From Solirubrobacter deserti (GTDB lineage: Bacteria; Actinomycetota; Thermoleophilia; Solirubrobacterales; Solirubrobacteraceae): a stretch of DNA of 64,000 bases. This document shows positions 16,395 through 24,853 of the stretch, in pieces. How positions within the stretch are numbered: position 1 is the first letter of the stretch; the number at the start of each line of letters is the position of its first letter. The notes below the pieces were generated by a model. That model was not told where the DNA came from. It did no database searches and saw only the letters and a list, made by a program, of their open reading frames with translations. The translations under genes were made by a program, and so were the position numbers. Where the stretch lies: contig NZ_QPKJ02000004.1 in the NCBI RefSeq assembly GCF_003344625.1, positions 558,001 through 622,000 on the forward strand. The letters are read 5' to 3'.

Positions 16395-17267
16395 CTACAT
16401 CGGGCCCAGGAGTTCCGTGCGCAGCCCGGCGACGCCGAGGATGCCCGGGCCGGTGTGCGTGCCGATCACGGGGCCGATCTCCGAGACCATCTCGGGGTCG
16501 CGCCCGAAGATCTCGCGCCCGCGCTCGGCGAGGCGCTCCGCTTCCGCGGGTGCCTGGATGTGCTGGATCGCGAACGCGTCGCAGCCGTTCTCGTGGCGCT
16601 GCTCGAGGTGGGCGACCAGGCGCTCGAAGGCGCGGCCGGCGGTGCGCACGCGCTCCACCGGCTTCATCTCGCCCTCGATCGTGAGAATCGGCTTGACCTT
16701 GAGTGTCGCGCCGATCCAGGCGGCGGCCGCGCCGATGCGCCCGCCGCGGCGCAGGTACTCGAGCGTGTCCACCATCACGAGGATCTGCAGGTCCTCACGA
16801 AGCTTGTTCGCCGCTTCGACGGCGCCTTGCAGGTCGGCCCCGCGCTCGACGGCGTTGGCCGCCGCGACCGCCATGAAGCCGTGGCCGGCGCTCCCGGTCT
16901 GCGAGTCCACCACGACCATCTGCTCGGCGGGCATCCCGCGTTCGATCAGCAGCTCGCGGGCCTGCTCGGCGGCGCGCACGGTGCCGGAGATGCCGCCGCT
17001 GAGGTGGACGGAGAGCACCTCGTCGCCGGCCTCGACCAGTGGCTCGTAGACCTCGAGGAAGTCGCCGAGCGAAGGTTGCGAGGTGGTCGGCAGATCACCC
17101 GCGCTGCGCAGGAAGTCGTAGTAGGCGTCGTAGTCGGGGAGGTCGATCTCGCGATCGGTCCTGCCGTCCCAGTTGACGTACAGGGACACCAGGTGGATCC
17201 CGTGCCGCGCGATCACGTCGGAGGGGAGGTACTGCGTGGTGTCGGTGACTACCGCGATCCTGGACAT
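16395..17267 (-). CDS. DegV family fatty-acid-binding protein
   Basis: A protein of 290 residues starting at ATG 17267 (SRIAVVTDTTQYLPSDVI). The two DegV domains are visible. The N-half has TTSQPSLGDFLEVYEPL and HLSGGISGTVRAAEQA, which carry the Thr/Ser residues that hold the fatty-acid carboxylate. The C-half has VDTLEYLRRGGRIG and LKVKPILTIEGEMKPVERVR. In Gram-positives such proteins (FakB) present fatty acids to the kinase FakA; here no FakA/DhaK-like gene is adjacent. It is divergent from the YCII-sigma operon. Confidence 0.9.
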   Translation of the reverse strand: MSRIAVVTDTTQYLPSDVIARHGIHLVSLYVNWDGRTDREIDLPDYDAYYDFLRSAGDLPTTSQPSLGDFLEVYEPLVEAGDEVLSVHLSGGISGTVRAAEQARELLIERGMPAEQMVVVDSQTGSAGHGFMAVAAANAVERGADLQGAVEAANKLREDLQILVMVDTLEYLRRGGRIGAAAAWIGATLKVKPILTIEGEMKPVERVRTAGRAFERLVAHLEQRHENGCDAFAIQHIQAPAEAERLAERGREIFGRDPEMVSEIGPVIGTHTGPGILGVAGLRTELLGPM

Positions 17268-17382
17268 CGCCGGAGGAACCCTAACGCGACGACCGGACGA
17301 GCGTTTGCGCGCCACGAATGTCAAGCACGAGGATCCCGGACGTCGTAGGGTCGACAAGCGACCCAACTGGAGGGCACCACCC

Positions 17383-17745
17383 ATGAAGTTCCTCGCGATC
17401 ATCTACAACGACGAATCCATCTACGCCGACGCGACGCAGGAGCAGATCGCCGCGTCCTTCGAGGCGCACGGGGCGTTCGCCGGGGCGGCCGGCGAGGCGG
17501 GCGTGCTGCTCGGCGGCGAGGGCCTGGAGCCCACCGCGGCGGCCACCACCGTGCGCGTGCGCGACGGGGAGCGCATGCTCACCGACGGTCCCTACGCCGA
17601 GACCAAGGAGCAACTCGGCGGCTACTACCTGCTCGAGTGCAAGGACCTCGACGAGGCCCTGACGTGGGCGGCGCAGATCCCCGAGGCCAAGTTCGGCGCG
17701 GTCGAGGTGCGCCCGGTCATGGACTACGACGGGTACGAGGGCTGA
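17383..17745 (+). CDS. YCII/DGPF-domain protein
   Basis: A 120-residue YCII-related protein with the DGPYAETKEQLGGYYLLEC stretch that names the DGPF family. ATG 17383 is preceded by a GGAG site. DGPF proteins are genomic partners of a particular ECF sigma group (ECF42), and the gene here runs directly into such a sigma factor. The stop shares the sequence CTGA with the apparent sigma start, so the two are probably translationally coupled. Biochemical function is unknown; a ligand-binding or sensing role for the sigma factor is inferred. Confidence 0.9.
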   Translation: MKFLAIIYNDESIYADATQEQIAASFEAHGAFAGAAGEAGVLLGGEGLEPTAAATTVRVRDGERMLTDGPYAETKEQLGGYYLLECKDLDEALTWAAQIPEAKFGAVEVRPVMDYDGYEG

Positions 17746-18962
17746 GCGCCGGGCCACAAGCGGTTCTGGTCGACCGCCTGTTCCGGCGCGAGTCGGGGCA
17801 GGCGGTCGCCGTGCTCACGCGCGTCCTCGGCGACCTCGACCGCGCCGAGGAGGCCGTGCAGGACGCGTTCCTGGTCGCGCTCGAACGCTGGCCGCGCGAC
17901 GGGCTGCCGGACAATCCGGCGGCGTGGATCGTCACCGCCGCGCGCAACCGCGCGCTCGATCGCATCCGGTCCGAGAAGCGTTGGATCGGGCGGCGCAAGG
18001 CGCTCGAGGCCGAGCTGCGCACGGTCGGCGAGGAGGCGCCCGAGCCGGACGCCGACGAGCCCGTGAGCCCGATCGTCGACGACCGGCTGCGGCTCATGTT
18101 CACCGTCTGCCATCCCGCACTCGCCCCCGAGGCGCGCGTCGGGCTCACGCTGCGCACGCTCGGCGGGCTGAGCACGGCCGAGGTCGCGCGCGCGTTCCTG
18201 GTCGCCGAGCCGGCGATGGCGCAGCGCATCTCCCGCGCCAAGCGCAAGATCGCGTCGTCGGGCATCAAGTACGAGATCCCGCGCGACGCCGACCTGCCCG
18301 AGCGCCTGCGCAGCGTCCTCACGACGCTGTACCTGATCTTCAACGCGGGCTACGGCCCGCCCGTGCGCAGCGAGTTCACGGCCGAGGCGATCCGGCTCGC
18401 GCGCCTGCTCGTCCAGCTGATGCCCGACGAGGGTGAGGCGGTCGGCCTGCTCGCGCTGATGCTGCTGCAGGACTCGCGCCGCGCCGCGCGGGTGGACGCG
18501 GACGGCCGGCTGGTGCTGCTGCGCGACCAGGACCGCAGCCTCTGGGACCGCGAGCAGATCGCCGAAGGACAGCGGTTCGTGGCGCGCGGGTGGCAGCTCG
18601 GCCGGCTCGGCGTCTACCTCATCCAGGCGTCGATCGCGGTCGAGCACGCGCGCGGTTCGGACTGGACGCGGATCGTCTGGCTCTACGACCAGCTGTGGGC
18701 CGTGTCGCCGACGCCGGTCGTGGCGCTCAACCGCGCTGTGGCCATCGCCGAGCGCGACGGGCCGGAAGCGGGCCTGGACGCGATGGACGCGATCGGCGAC
18801 CTCGACGGCTACCACCTCTTTCACGCCGCGCGCGCCGACCTGCTCCGCCGCCTCGACCGGCTGGGTGAGGCCCAAGCGGCCTACGGCGCCGCGCTCGGGC
18901 TGTGCGACAGCGAGGTCGAGCGGGAGTTCCTGAGCCGTCGGATCGCGGAGCTAGGCTCGTAG
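17742..18962 (+). CDS. ECF-type RNA polymerase sigma factor with C-terminal extension (ECF42-like)
   Basis: About 406 residues. The N-terminal half carries sigma region 2 (LDRAEEAVQDAFLVALERWP, then AWIVTAARNRALDRIR) and region 4 (LTLRTLGGLSTAEVARAFLV, then AMAQRISRAKRKI). The C-terminal ~200 residues are the helical, TPR-like extension typical of ECF42 (FNAGYGPP, then VVALNRAVAIAE). No anti-sigma gene is present; in this group the extension and the DGPF partner are thought to control activity. No ATG, GTG or TTG lies between the YCII stop and region 2. A CTG at 17742 overlapping that stop would give the right N-terminus; the only other in-frame option, GTG 17637, lies deep in the YCII gene. 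Confidence 0.88.
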   Translation: MSAGPQAVLVDRLFRRESGQAVAVLTRVLGDLDRAEEAVQDAFLVALERWPRDGLPDNPAAWIVTAARNRALDRIRSEKRWIGRRKALEAELRTVGEEAPEPDADEPVSPIVDDRLRLMFTVCHPALAPEARVGLTLRTLGGLSTAEVARAFLVAEPAMAQRISRAKRKIASSGIKYEIPRDADLPERLRSVLTTLYLIFNAGYGPPVRSEFTAEAIRLARLLVQLMPDEGEAVGLLALMLLQDSRRAARVDADGRLVLLRDQDRSLWDREQIAEGQRFVARGWQLGRLGVYLIQASIAVEHARGSDWTRIVWLYDQLWAVSPTPVVALNRAVAIAERDGPEAGLDAMDAIGDLDGYHLFHAARADLLRRLDRLGEAQAAYGAALGLCDSEVEREFLSRRIAELGS

Positions 18963-18966
18963 CCAG

Positions 18967-19380
18967 ATGCGCGTCGGCTGGATGTTGCTCATCTTGGCCG
19001 CCGCGCTGGGGGTCGGCAGCGCCGTGGCCGTGGAAGAGGCGCAGTTCTTCTTCTTCGTGCTGCCCGCGATCTTCATGCTCGCGATGGCGATCGCCGCGCT
19101 GCTGCTCGCGCCGCTGATCGCCGGACGGGGGTTGACGGGCCGCCCGCCGAAGCCGCCGTGGCCGATCATCGCCGTCGCCCTCGCGGTCGGGGCGCTGATC
19201 GTCTTCCCCGTGAAGGCGGACCTCCCGCGCGAGGGACGGGTGTGCGAGGACAGCACGGTCGCGCTGCCCGAGCAGGTGCTCAACGAGCTCACCGACGACG
19301 AGGACGCGACCGTCGTGTACGTGAACACGTGCACCACCGGCGGAGTTGAAGATTCCGTGCAGAACGGCGGGTCGGGCTGA
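18967..19380 (+). CDS. Small membrane protein, unknown function
   Basis: A protein of 137 residues with three hydrophobic segments: residues 3-22, 27-50 (QFFFFVLPAIFMLAMAIAAL) and 66-82. A polar C-terminal part of ~50 residues contains two cysteines (RVCEDST and VNTCTTGG) that could form a disulfide outside the cell. No family recognised. It starts four bases after the sigma factor stop and ends 12 bases before the ABC ATPase, so it may belong to either unit; it could be a membrane partner of the exporter. Confidence 0.7.
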   Translation: MRVGWMLLILAAALGVGSAVAVEEAQFFFFVLPAIFMLAMAIAALLLAPLIAGRGLTGRPPKPPWPIIAVALAVGALIVFPVKADLPREGRVCEDSTVALPEQVLNELTDDEDATVVYVNTCTTGGVEDSVQNGGSG

Positions 19381-19392
19381 GAATCGGGCAGG

Positions 19393-20238
19393 ATGGCCGG
19401 CGTGCCTGACGCACTCGCTGTCGAAGACCTCCGCAAGCGCTACGGCGCGAACGAGGCGCTCAAAGGCGTCGACCTGACGGTCGGCGAAGGGGAGCTGGTC
19501 GGCCTGCTGGGGCCGAACGGCGCCGGCAAGTCCACCCTCGTCAAGATCGCCTGCGGCCTGGTCCAGCAGACGAGCGGGAGCGCGGCCGTGGCGGGCGCGC
19601 CCGCCGGCTCGCTCCCAGCCAACCGCTCGCTCGGCTACCTCGCCGAGCTGTTCCGCTTCCCCGACTGGCTGGCCGCGGATGAGCTGCTGCAGCTGCACCA
19701 GAAGCTCGTCGAGTCGCGCGGCGGCGCGGCCGAGCGGCGGGAGCTGCTCGAGCTCGTCGGGCTCGGCGAGGTGCCGGACCGGCGCGTGGGGCAGATGTCG
19801 AAGGGCATGCAGCAGCGGCTCGGGATCGCACAGGCGATGCTCGGTGAGCCGAAGCTGCTGATGCTCGACGAGCCGACCAGCGCGCTCGACCCGGCGGGCC
19901 GGCGCACGGTGCGCGAGCTGCTGGAGACGCTGCGCTCGCGCGGCGTCGCGGTGCTGCTCAACTCGCACCTGCTGTCCGAGGTGGAGCTGGTGTGCGATCG
20001 CGTGGTGATGATCGCGCGCGGCGAGGTGGTCGCGGCGGGCGCACCGGAGGAGCTCTCGCGTGCGGGCGGCGTGGAGGTCACCACCGGCCGCGGCGTGCGC
20101 CACTTCGCGCAGGCCACGCGTGAGGAGCTGCCCCGGATCGTGCGCGAGCTGGTCGCCGAGGGCGAGGACGTGTACGAGATCCGCGTGCTGCGCTCGTCGC
20201 TGGAGGACGTGTACCTCGAGCTGGTGGGCGGGCGATGA
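19393..20238 (+). CDS. ABC transporter ATP-binding protein
   Basis: A 281-residue nucleotide-binding subunit. Walker A is GPNGAGKST (about residue 38-46), the signature loop is the non-canonical QMSKGMQQRLGIA, Walker B with catalytic Glu is LLMLDEPTSALD, and the switch His is in LLNSHLLSEVE. The sequence resembles the drug/polysaccharide (CcmA/NatA-like) exporter group. The C-terminal ~50 residues form a small regulatory extension. It overlaps the permease gene by four bases (GATGAG), forming one two-gene exporter of unknown cargo. Confidence 0.92.
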   Translation: MAGVPDALAVEDLRKRYGANEALKGVDLTVGEGELVGLLGPNGAGKSTLVKIACGLVQQTSGSAAVAGAPAGSLPANRSLGYLAELFRFPDWLAADELLQLHQKLVESRGGAAERRELLELVGLGEVPDRRVGQMSKGMQQRLGIAQAMLGEPKLLMLDEPTSALDPAGRRTVRELLETLRSRGVAVLLNSHLLSEVELVCDRVVMIARGEVVAAGAPEELSRAGGVEVTTGRGVRHFAQATREELPRIVRELVAEGEDVYEIRVLRSSLEDVYLELVGGR

Positions 20239-21089
20239 GGGGCGCCGGGATCGTCGCTGGCGTCGCCCTGCGCGAGTCGGTGCGCCGGCGCGTGTTCGTG
20301 GTCGTGGCGCTGCTCACCGTCGCCTTCCTCGGGCTGTACGGGCTCGGCGTGTGGCGCGTCTCGCGCGAGGTGACCGAGTTCGGCGACTTCCAGTCGGGCG
20401 TGGACGGCGACGTGGTCGCGGGCGCGACGCTGCTCGGCCTCTCGATGTTCGCGACGCTGTTCCTCGGCGCGATCCTCGCCGTCTTCCTGACGCTGAACGC
20501 CGTGCGCGGCGACGCCGAGCGCGGGCTGCTGCAGCCGTTGATCGTGCGCCCGCTCGGGCGCGGGACGTTCCTGCTCGGGCGCTTCGCGGCCACCGCGGGC
20601 GTGTGCGTGACCTACACGGTGTTCGTGTTCCTGGCTTCGGTCGTGATCACGAACCTGTTCATCGACTGGTGGCCGGACCGGCTGTTCGTTCCGGCGTTCC
20701 AGATGGCGGTCGCCGTCGCGGTGCTGGCCGCCCTCGCGCTCGGCGGGTCGGTGTTGCTGTCGAGCACCGCGAACGGGATCGCGATCTTCATGCTCTTCGG
20801 CGCCGGGCTCACGGCCGGGCTGCTGGGCCAGATCGGGGAGGCGCTGAGCTCGGAGACGCTGCAGGACGTGTCGCAGGTGACGTCCTGGATCCTGCCGTTC
20901 GAGGCGCACTACCAGAACGCGCTGAGCCAGATCACGGCCGACACGTTCGGCTTCTCGCGCTTCGCGATCGACCTCGGCCCGTTCGGCGGCGCGCAGGAGT
21001 TCGGCTGGTTCCTCTGGCCGTTCACCGCGCTCTATCTCGGCGCGATCGCATTCGGCGCGCTCGCCGCCTTCCGCCGCCGCGACTTGTGA
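20235..21089 (+). CDS. ABC transporter permease (ABC-2 type)
   Basis: A protein of 284 residues with about six membrane helices. Its N-terminus (VALRESVRRRVFVVVALLTV) and the mid-region VFLTLNAVRGDAERGLLQPL are typical of ABC-2 permeases of the NosY/copper-processing kind, where the latter sequence is the coupling segment facing the ATPase. A long extracytoplasmic loop precedes the last helix. It pairs with the ATPase at 19393. Cargo cannot be inferred from the neighbours. Confidence 0.88.
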   Translation: MRGAGIVAGVALRESVRRRVFVVVALLTVAFLGLYGLGVWRVSREVTEFGDFQSGVDGDVVAGATLLGLSMFATLFLGAILAVFLTLNAVRGDAERGLLQPLIVRPLGRGTFLLGRFAATAGVCVTYTVFVFLASVVITNLFIDWWPDRLFVPAFQMAVAVAVLAALALGGSVLLSSTANGIAIFMLFGAGLTAGLLGQIGEALSSETLQDVSQVTSWILPFEAHYQNALSQITADTFGFSRFAIDLGPFGGAQEFGWFLWPFTALYLGAIAFGALAAFRRRDL

Positions 21090-21116
21090 GCCGCGGCGTG
21101 GGGTAGAGCAGCGGGC

Positions 21117-21470
21117 ATGATCGCAGTGGAGAACATCGCGGACTGGCGCGGTCAGGAGGTCGTCGACCCCAACGGCGAGAAGCTGGGCAAGCTCGACGAG
21201 GTCTACTACGACGGCGAGACCGACGAGCCCGCCTTCCTCGCGGTCAAGACCGGCCTGGTCTCCAAGTCGGTGACGCTCGTGCCGCTGGTGCGCGCGACCG
21301 TCGGGCGCGACTACGTGCGCGTGGACCGGCGCAAGGCCGTCTTCAAGAAGGCGCCGAGCTTCGACACCGACAAAGAGCTCACGCTCGACGACGAGGCCGC
21401 GACCTACGAGCACTACTCGATGGACTACACGCCGGCGGGCACCGGCGCGCGCCGGCTCGCCAAGCGTTGA
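21117..21470 (+). CDS. PRC-barrel domain protein
   Basis: A 117-residue protein whose first ~80 residues form a PRC-barrel: GQEVVDPNGEKLGKLDEVYY followed by FLAVKTGLVSKSVTLVPL and a strand DYVRVD. PRC-barrels occur in RimM, photosynthetic reaction centres and many stress-related actinobacterial proteins. The C-terminal 35 residues are polar and basic. Its stop codon ends on the base immediately before the convergent methyltransferase stop, so no intergenic DNA separates the two genes. Confidence 0.85.
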   Translation: MIAVENIADWRGQEVVDPNGEKLGKLDEVYYDGETDEPAFLAVKTGLVSKSVTLVPLVRATVGRDYVRVDRRKAVFKKAPSFDTDKELTLDDEAATYEHYSMDYTPAGTGARRLAKR

Positions 21471-22070
21471 TCACCGCCGGATCGCGATGAAGCGGCTGCC
21501 CGTCGCGGGGATCTCGCCCGCGGCGATCAGCCTCTCCTCCTCGGCGCGGTGCTCCAGCCCGAGCTTGTGGCGGTACAGGTAGGCGCCGGGCACGGGCTCG
21601 GAGACGTCGAAGTGCACCGCGAGCGCCTCCCGCAGGCGCGGTACCGAGGCGATGTGGTCGCGCATGTGGGCGACGAAGTGCGCTGGGTCCTCGTCCTGCT
21701 TGCCCACCTTGTCCAGCCACCATCGGGCGGCCCGCTCGTCGAGGGCGGCGACGTCGTACTCGTCGACCACCAGCCGCGCACCGGGGCGCAGCAGCCGCTC
21801 GGCGAGGTGGCACAGCGAAGCCTCGAGCGGCTCGACGTGATGCAGCGACGTCATCGCCACGGCGGCGTCGAACGGCTCCGACGGCGCGAGCTCGAGCAGC
21901 GGGACCGGCAGTACGTCGCCCTCGCCGACCGGGTCGATCGCGGTCACGTCGTACCCGGCACCGCGCAGCACCTGCGCGAGCGCGCCGTCCCCGGCGCCGA
22001 TCTCGAGGACTCGGGCGGGCGCGGGCGGCAGGGCGGCACGGACATAGGCGATGGCGTCAGGAGCAGGCAC
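21471..22070 (-). CDS. Class I SAM-dependent methyltransferase
   Basis: A 199-residue protein with the Rossmann methyltransferase fold. Motif I is VLEIGAGDGALAQVL (SAM binding), motif II acid is in VTAIDPVG, and motif IV is FDAAVAMTSLHHVEPLE, close to the Methyltransf_11 pattern. The substrate is unknown; small-molecule methylation is likelier than nucleic acid or protein. It is read away from a 225-base region containing two copies of the palindromic repeat. Confidence 0.88.
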   Translation of the reverse strand: MPAPDAIAYVRAALPPAPARVLEIGAGDGALAQVLRGAGYDVTAIDPVGEGDVLPVPLLELAPSEPFDAAVAMTSLHHVEPLEASLCHLAERLLRPGARLVVDEYDVAALDERAARWWLDKVGKQDEDPAHFVAHMRDHIASVPRLREALAVHFDVSEPVPGAYLYRHKLGLEHRAEEERLIAAGEIPATGSRFIAIRR

Positions 22071-22132
22071 GGCCGGCCACGATAGGCGGCCGCCGCGGGT
22101 TCGCCAAGTGCACTTGCCAGCAAGGCAAGTTT

Positions 22133-22159
22133 CCTAAAGAGGGACTGTCCCCCTTTAGG
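22133..22159. repeat. Palindromic repeat copy 1 (REP-like)
   Basis: A 27-base near-perfect inverted repeat with arms CCTAAAGAGGGAC and GTCCCCCTTTAGG around a central T; one arm has a C where the other copies have T. A smaller hairpin (ACTTGCC-AGCAA-GGCAAGT, 22112-22130) stands just in front of it. It lies in the 225-base divergent gap between the methyltransferase and the membrane protein at 22296. Related copies are at 22208, 33168 and 34619. Confidence 0.9.
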
Positions 22160-22207
22160 TTCGCCACGCCGACGGACCGCCAAATCCCTTGCTGCGCCGC
22201 CGTGTTT

Positions 22208-22234
22208 CCTAAAGAGGGACTGTCCCTCTTTAGG
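22208..22234. repeat. Palindromic repeat copy 2 (REP-like)
   Basis: A perfect 27-base palindrome: arm CCTAAAGAGGGAC, centre T, arm GTCCCTCTTTAGG. It is preceded by GTTT, as are copies 1 and 4, and followed by TT as in copy 1. It stands 48 bases after copy 1 in the same orientation, in an intergenic region between divergent genes, so it is not simply a terminator. The rest of this 225-base gap shows no open frame worth calling. Confidence 0.9.
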
Positions 22235-22295
22235 TTGACCAGGTCGCACCGCGTGGGTGATGACCGCGCCCGGGAAGCGGCCGTAGCGTCGGCCC

Positions 22296-22991
22296 ATGCT
22301 GTCCGATCCCCGCCGCTTCTCCCGTCTGGTCGCCGCGTTCTCGCTGATCGCCGCGCCGCTGCTCGTCCTCGCCGGCATGGCGGCGACGCCGTGGGAGGAC
22401 GAGAACACCACCGCCGCCTACCACGACGCGCTCGCCGGCCATCCTGACCAGGCCGAGATCGCCGCGATGCTGTTGCACTTCGGCTTCCTGGCGCTGCTGC
22501 CGGCGTCACTCGGGCTGATGCACCTGGCGCGCGGCGCGATGCCCAAGCTCGCGCACGTCGGCGGGCTGCTCGCGATCTTCGGCCTCGCGACGCTGCCCGG
22601 CCTGCTGGTCACGGACTTCTACGACCTCGCGCTCGCCGAGGCGCTGCCGCGCGCGCAGTCCGTGCCGATCTCCGACGCCACGCAGGAGAGCTGGGCGGCC
22701 GCGGTGCTCGGCCTCACGGCCGCGTTCCCGACGATCATCGGCATGATCGTGCTGGCGGTCGCGGCGTGGCGCGCGGGCGCCGCGCCGGGCTGGACCGCAC
22801 TGCTGGTCGCGCTCGGGTGGCTCGCGCCGATGGCCGGGCCGATCGGGCTCGCGTTCTCGGTCGCGGGCGCGATCCTGCTCACGATCGGGCTCGGTTGGAT
22901 CGGACTCAAGGTGGCGCGGATGGACGACCAGGCATGGTCCGAGCGCGCGTTCGTCCGGGCCAAGCCGAAGCCCGAGCCCGCCTACGCCTGA
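22296..22991 (+). CDS. Membrane protein, paralogue A (unknown function)
   Basis: A 231-residue protein with six or so membrane helices, beginning MLSDPRRFSRLVAAFSLIA. I do not recognise the family; it resembles DUF4386-like four- to six-helix proteins in outline only. A close paralogue (24854-25564) begins with the same residues and shares long identical blocks, for example GLATLPGLLVTDFYDLALAE. The two copies flank a two-component system read in the opposite direction. Its last 10 bases overlap the 3' end of the response regulator. Confidence 0.8.
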   Translation: MLSDPRRFSRLVAAFSLIAAPLLVLAGMAATPWEDENTTAAYHDALAGHPDQAEIAAMLLHFGFLALLPASLGLMHLARGAMPKLAHVGGLLAIFGLATLPGLLVTDFYDLALAEALPRAQSVPISDATQESWAAAVLGLTAAFPTIIGMIVLAVAAWRAGAAPGWTALLVALGWLAPMAGPIGLAFSVAGAILLTIGLGWIGLKVARMDDQAWSERAFVRAKPKPEPAYA

Positions 22992-23641
22992 CCCGGCTCG
23001 ACGATGCCGTGCTCGTAGGCGAACACGACGGCCTGGACGCGATCGCGCAGGCCGAGCTTCATCAGCACGCGCGCGACATGGGTCTTGACCGTCGCGTCGC
23101 CGATGATCAGCTCGGCCGCGATCTCCTGGTTGCTGAGCCCGCGCGCGAGCAGCGTCAGGATCTCGTGCTCGCGCCCGGTCAGCTCCGAGAGCTCGCGCGG
23201 CGGCGGCCTGACGGCGGCGCGGCGGCCGAAGGCGGCGATCACCCGACGGGTCACGGCGGGGTCGATCAGCGCGTTGCCCGCCGCGACGGTGTGGACCGCG
23301 GCGATCAGCTGCTCGGGCGGGGAGACCTTCAGCAGGAAGCCGGACGTCCCGGCCCTCAGTGCCTCGTAGAGGTACTCCTCCTCGTCGAAGGTGGTGAGCA
23401 CGAGCACCTTCGGCGGCGCGTCCGTGGCCAGCAGGCGACGCGAGGCCTCGAGCCCGTCGAGCACCGGCATGCGGATGTCCATCAGCACCACGTCCGGCTT
23501 GACGTTGCGGGCGACGCGCAGCACCTCCTCGCCGTCACCCGCCTCGCCCACGACCTCGATGTCCGGCTCGGCGTCGAGCACCATCTTCAGCCCGGCGCGC
23601 ACGAGCACCTGGTCGTCGGCGACCACCACCCGCACCGTCAT
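22982..23641 (-). CDS. NarL/LuxR-type response regulator
   Basis: A 219-residue regulator: receiver domain with phosphoacceptor Asp55 in VVLMDIRMPVLDG, acidic pocket VVVADDQ near residue 9, and a conserved Thr/Lys pair further on. The C-terminal LuxR helix-turn-helix follows (LTGREHEILTLLARGLSNQE, then DATVKTHVARVLMKLGLRDR). The ATG overlaps the stop of the kinase gene by four bases, so kinase and regulator are co-translated. The flanking paralogous membrane proteins are plausible targets or co-sensors. Confidence 0.95.
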   Translation of the reverse strand: MTVRVVVADDQVLVRAGLKMVLDAEPDIEVVGEAGDGEEVLRVARNVKPDVVLMDIRMPVLDGLEASRRLLATDAPPKVLVLTTFDEEEYLYEALRAGTSGFLLKVSPPEQLIAAVHTVAAGNALIDPAVTRRVIAAFGRRAAVRPPPRELSELTGREHEILTLLARGLSNQEIAAELIIGDATVKTHVARVLMKLGLRDRVQAVVFAYEHGIVEPGQA

Positions 23642-24753
23642 GCCGGCAGCCTCGCGTGCACGCGGAAGCCCGCGCCGCCCGGCAGCGGCCCGGCCTCGAG
23701 CTCGCCGCCGAACAGCGCGGCGCGCTCGCGCATCCCGACGATGCCATGCCCCGAGCCCGCCGACGGCGCGTGCCCCGGGCCGTCGTCGCGCACCTCCAGC
23801 TGCAGGTCGCGCCCGTAGCGGACGCGCACGTCGACGCGGGCGCCCGGCGCGTACCGCAGCGCGTTCGTGAGCGCCTCCTGCACGATCCGGTAGGCGGACA
23901 TGTCCAGGCCGGGGGCGAGCGTCGCGGGGTCGCCCTCGATGTTCAGCGTCGCGTTCAGCCCGGCTTCGCGCACCTGCTCGACGAGCGCCTCGACACGGGC
24001 GAGGCTCGGTTGCGGCGCGAGCTCGGCGCCGTCGTCGCGCTTGCGCAGGATCCCGAGCATGCGGTGCAGCTCGACGACGGCCTGGCGCCCCGTCTCCTCG
24101 ACGCCCGCCAGTGCCTCGCGCTCGCGTTCGCGCGCCGGGTCGTCCCCCAGCAGCCGTCGCACCGCGCCCGCCTGGAGCACCATCACCGAGACGCTGTGAG
24201 CGACAGCGTCGTGCAGCTCGCGCGCGATCCGCGCCCGCTCGTCCGCGACCGCGGTCTGTGCGTGCTGCTCGGCCTCCGCGCGGCGGGTCTCATGCCCGTG
24301 CAGCAGCCGCCCGAGCGTCCACGCGAGCACGTAGAAGCCGCACTGCGCGCCGGCCTGCGCGAGCTCCATCTCGCGCCCGGAGGCGAAGTCGAGCCACACG
24401 TACGCGACGCCGATCCCGAGACCGATGGCGGCGGTCCGCAGCTCGAGCTGGTACCCGACGGTGAACAGCAGCAGCAGCTCGGCCAGGAACGGGGAGAGCG
24501 GATCGGTGTCATAGGTGGCGTCGTGCGCCATCACCTGACCGAGCACGATGGCGGTCAGGGCGAGCAGCGGCGACCGGCGCCGGAACGCGACCGCCGCGCC
24601 GTTGACGACCGCCGCGGCGAGCCAGCGGCCCGTGTGGTCGCGGGCCAGCGCCTCCAGCACGCCGAGCGCGAGGATGGCGACCCCGATGGCCAGGTCGATG
24701 AGCTGGACGCGACGCACGATGGCGCGCACGCTACCGGCGGGCGAGGCGCCCAT
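23638..24753 (-). CDS. Sensor histidine kinase (NarL-partner, HisKA_3 type)
   Basis: A kinase of up to 371 residues. The N-terminal ~150 residues hold about five membrane helices with short loops and no large extracellular sensor, suggesting an intramembrane signal. The dimerisation domain has the phospho-His in RARIARELHDAVAHSVSVMV. The HATPase domain shows VQEALTNALRYAPGARVDV (N box), DDGPGHAPSAGSGHGIVGMR (G boxes). Start is uncertain within the first 16 residues, which are poorly hydrophobic. It pairs with the downstream response regulator. Confidence 0.93.
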   Translation of the reverse strand: MGASPAGSVRAIVRRVQLIDLAIGVAILALGVLEALARDHTGRWLAAAVVNGAAVAFRRRSPLLALTAIVLGQVMAHDATYDTDPLSPFLAELLLLFTVGYQLELRTAAIGLGIGVAYVWLDFASGREMELAQAGAQCGFYVLAWTLGRLLHGHETRRAEAEQHAQTAVADERARIARELHDAVAHSVSVMVLQAGAVRRLLGDDPAREREREALAGVEETGRQAVVELHRMLGILRKRDDGAELAPQPSLARVEALVEQVREAGLNATLNIEGDPATLAPGLDMSAYRIVQEALTNALRYAPGARVDVRVRYGRDLQLEVRDDGPGHAPSAGSGHGIVGMRERAALFGGELEAGPLPGGAGFRVHARLPA

Positions 24754-24853
24754 CGTCGTCCGCGCGGATGATCCACGGGTCCGCCGCGCGGGTGACCGCG
24801 AATCGCCGCCCCGGGGGAAGACCGCTCACGGATCCCGGCGTAGCTTCGTCGGC

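Noticed and set aside
16310..16400. Possible tRNA: GGTGCGAATCC resembles a T-arm near the start of the AI-2E transporter gene
   Set aside because: The flanking bases do not form a 5-base T-stem, and no matching acceptor stem or anticodon arm is found at the right distance.
22133..22234. Small CRISPR-like array from the repeated 27-base units
   Set aside because: Only two local copies, each palindromic, with a 48-base gap; the same unit recurs singly elsewhere and there are no cas genes.
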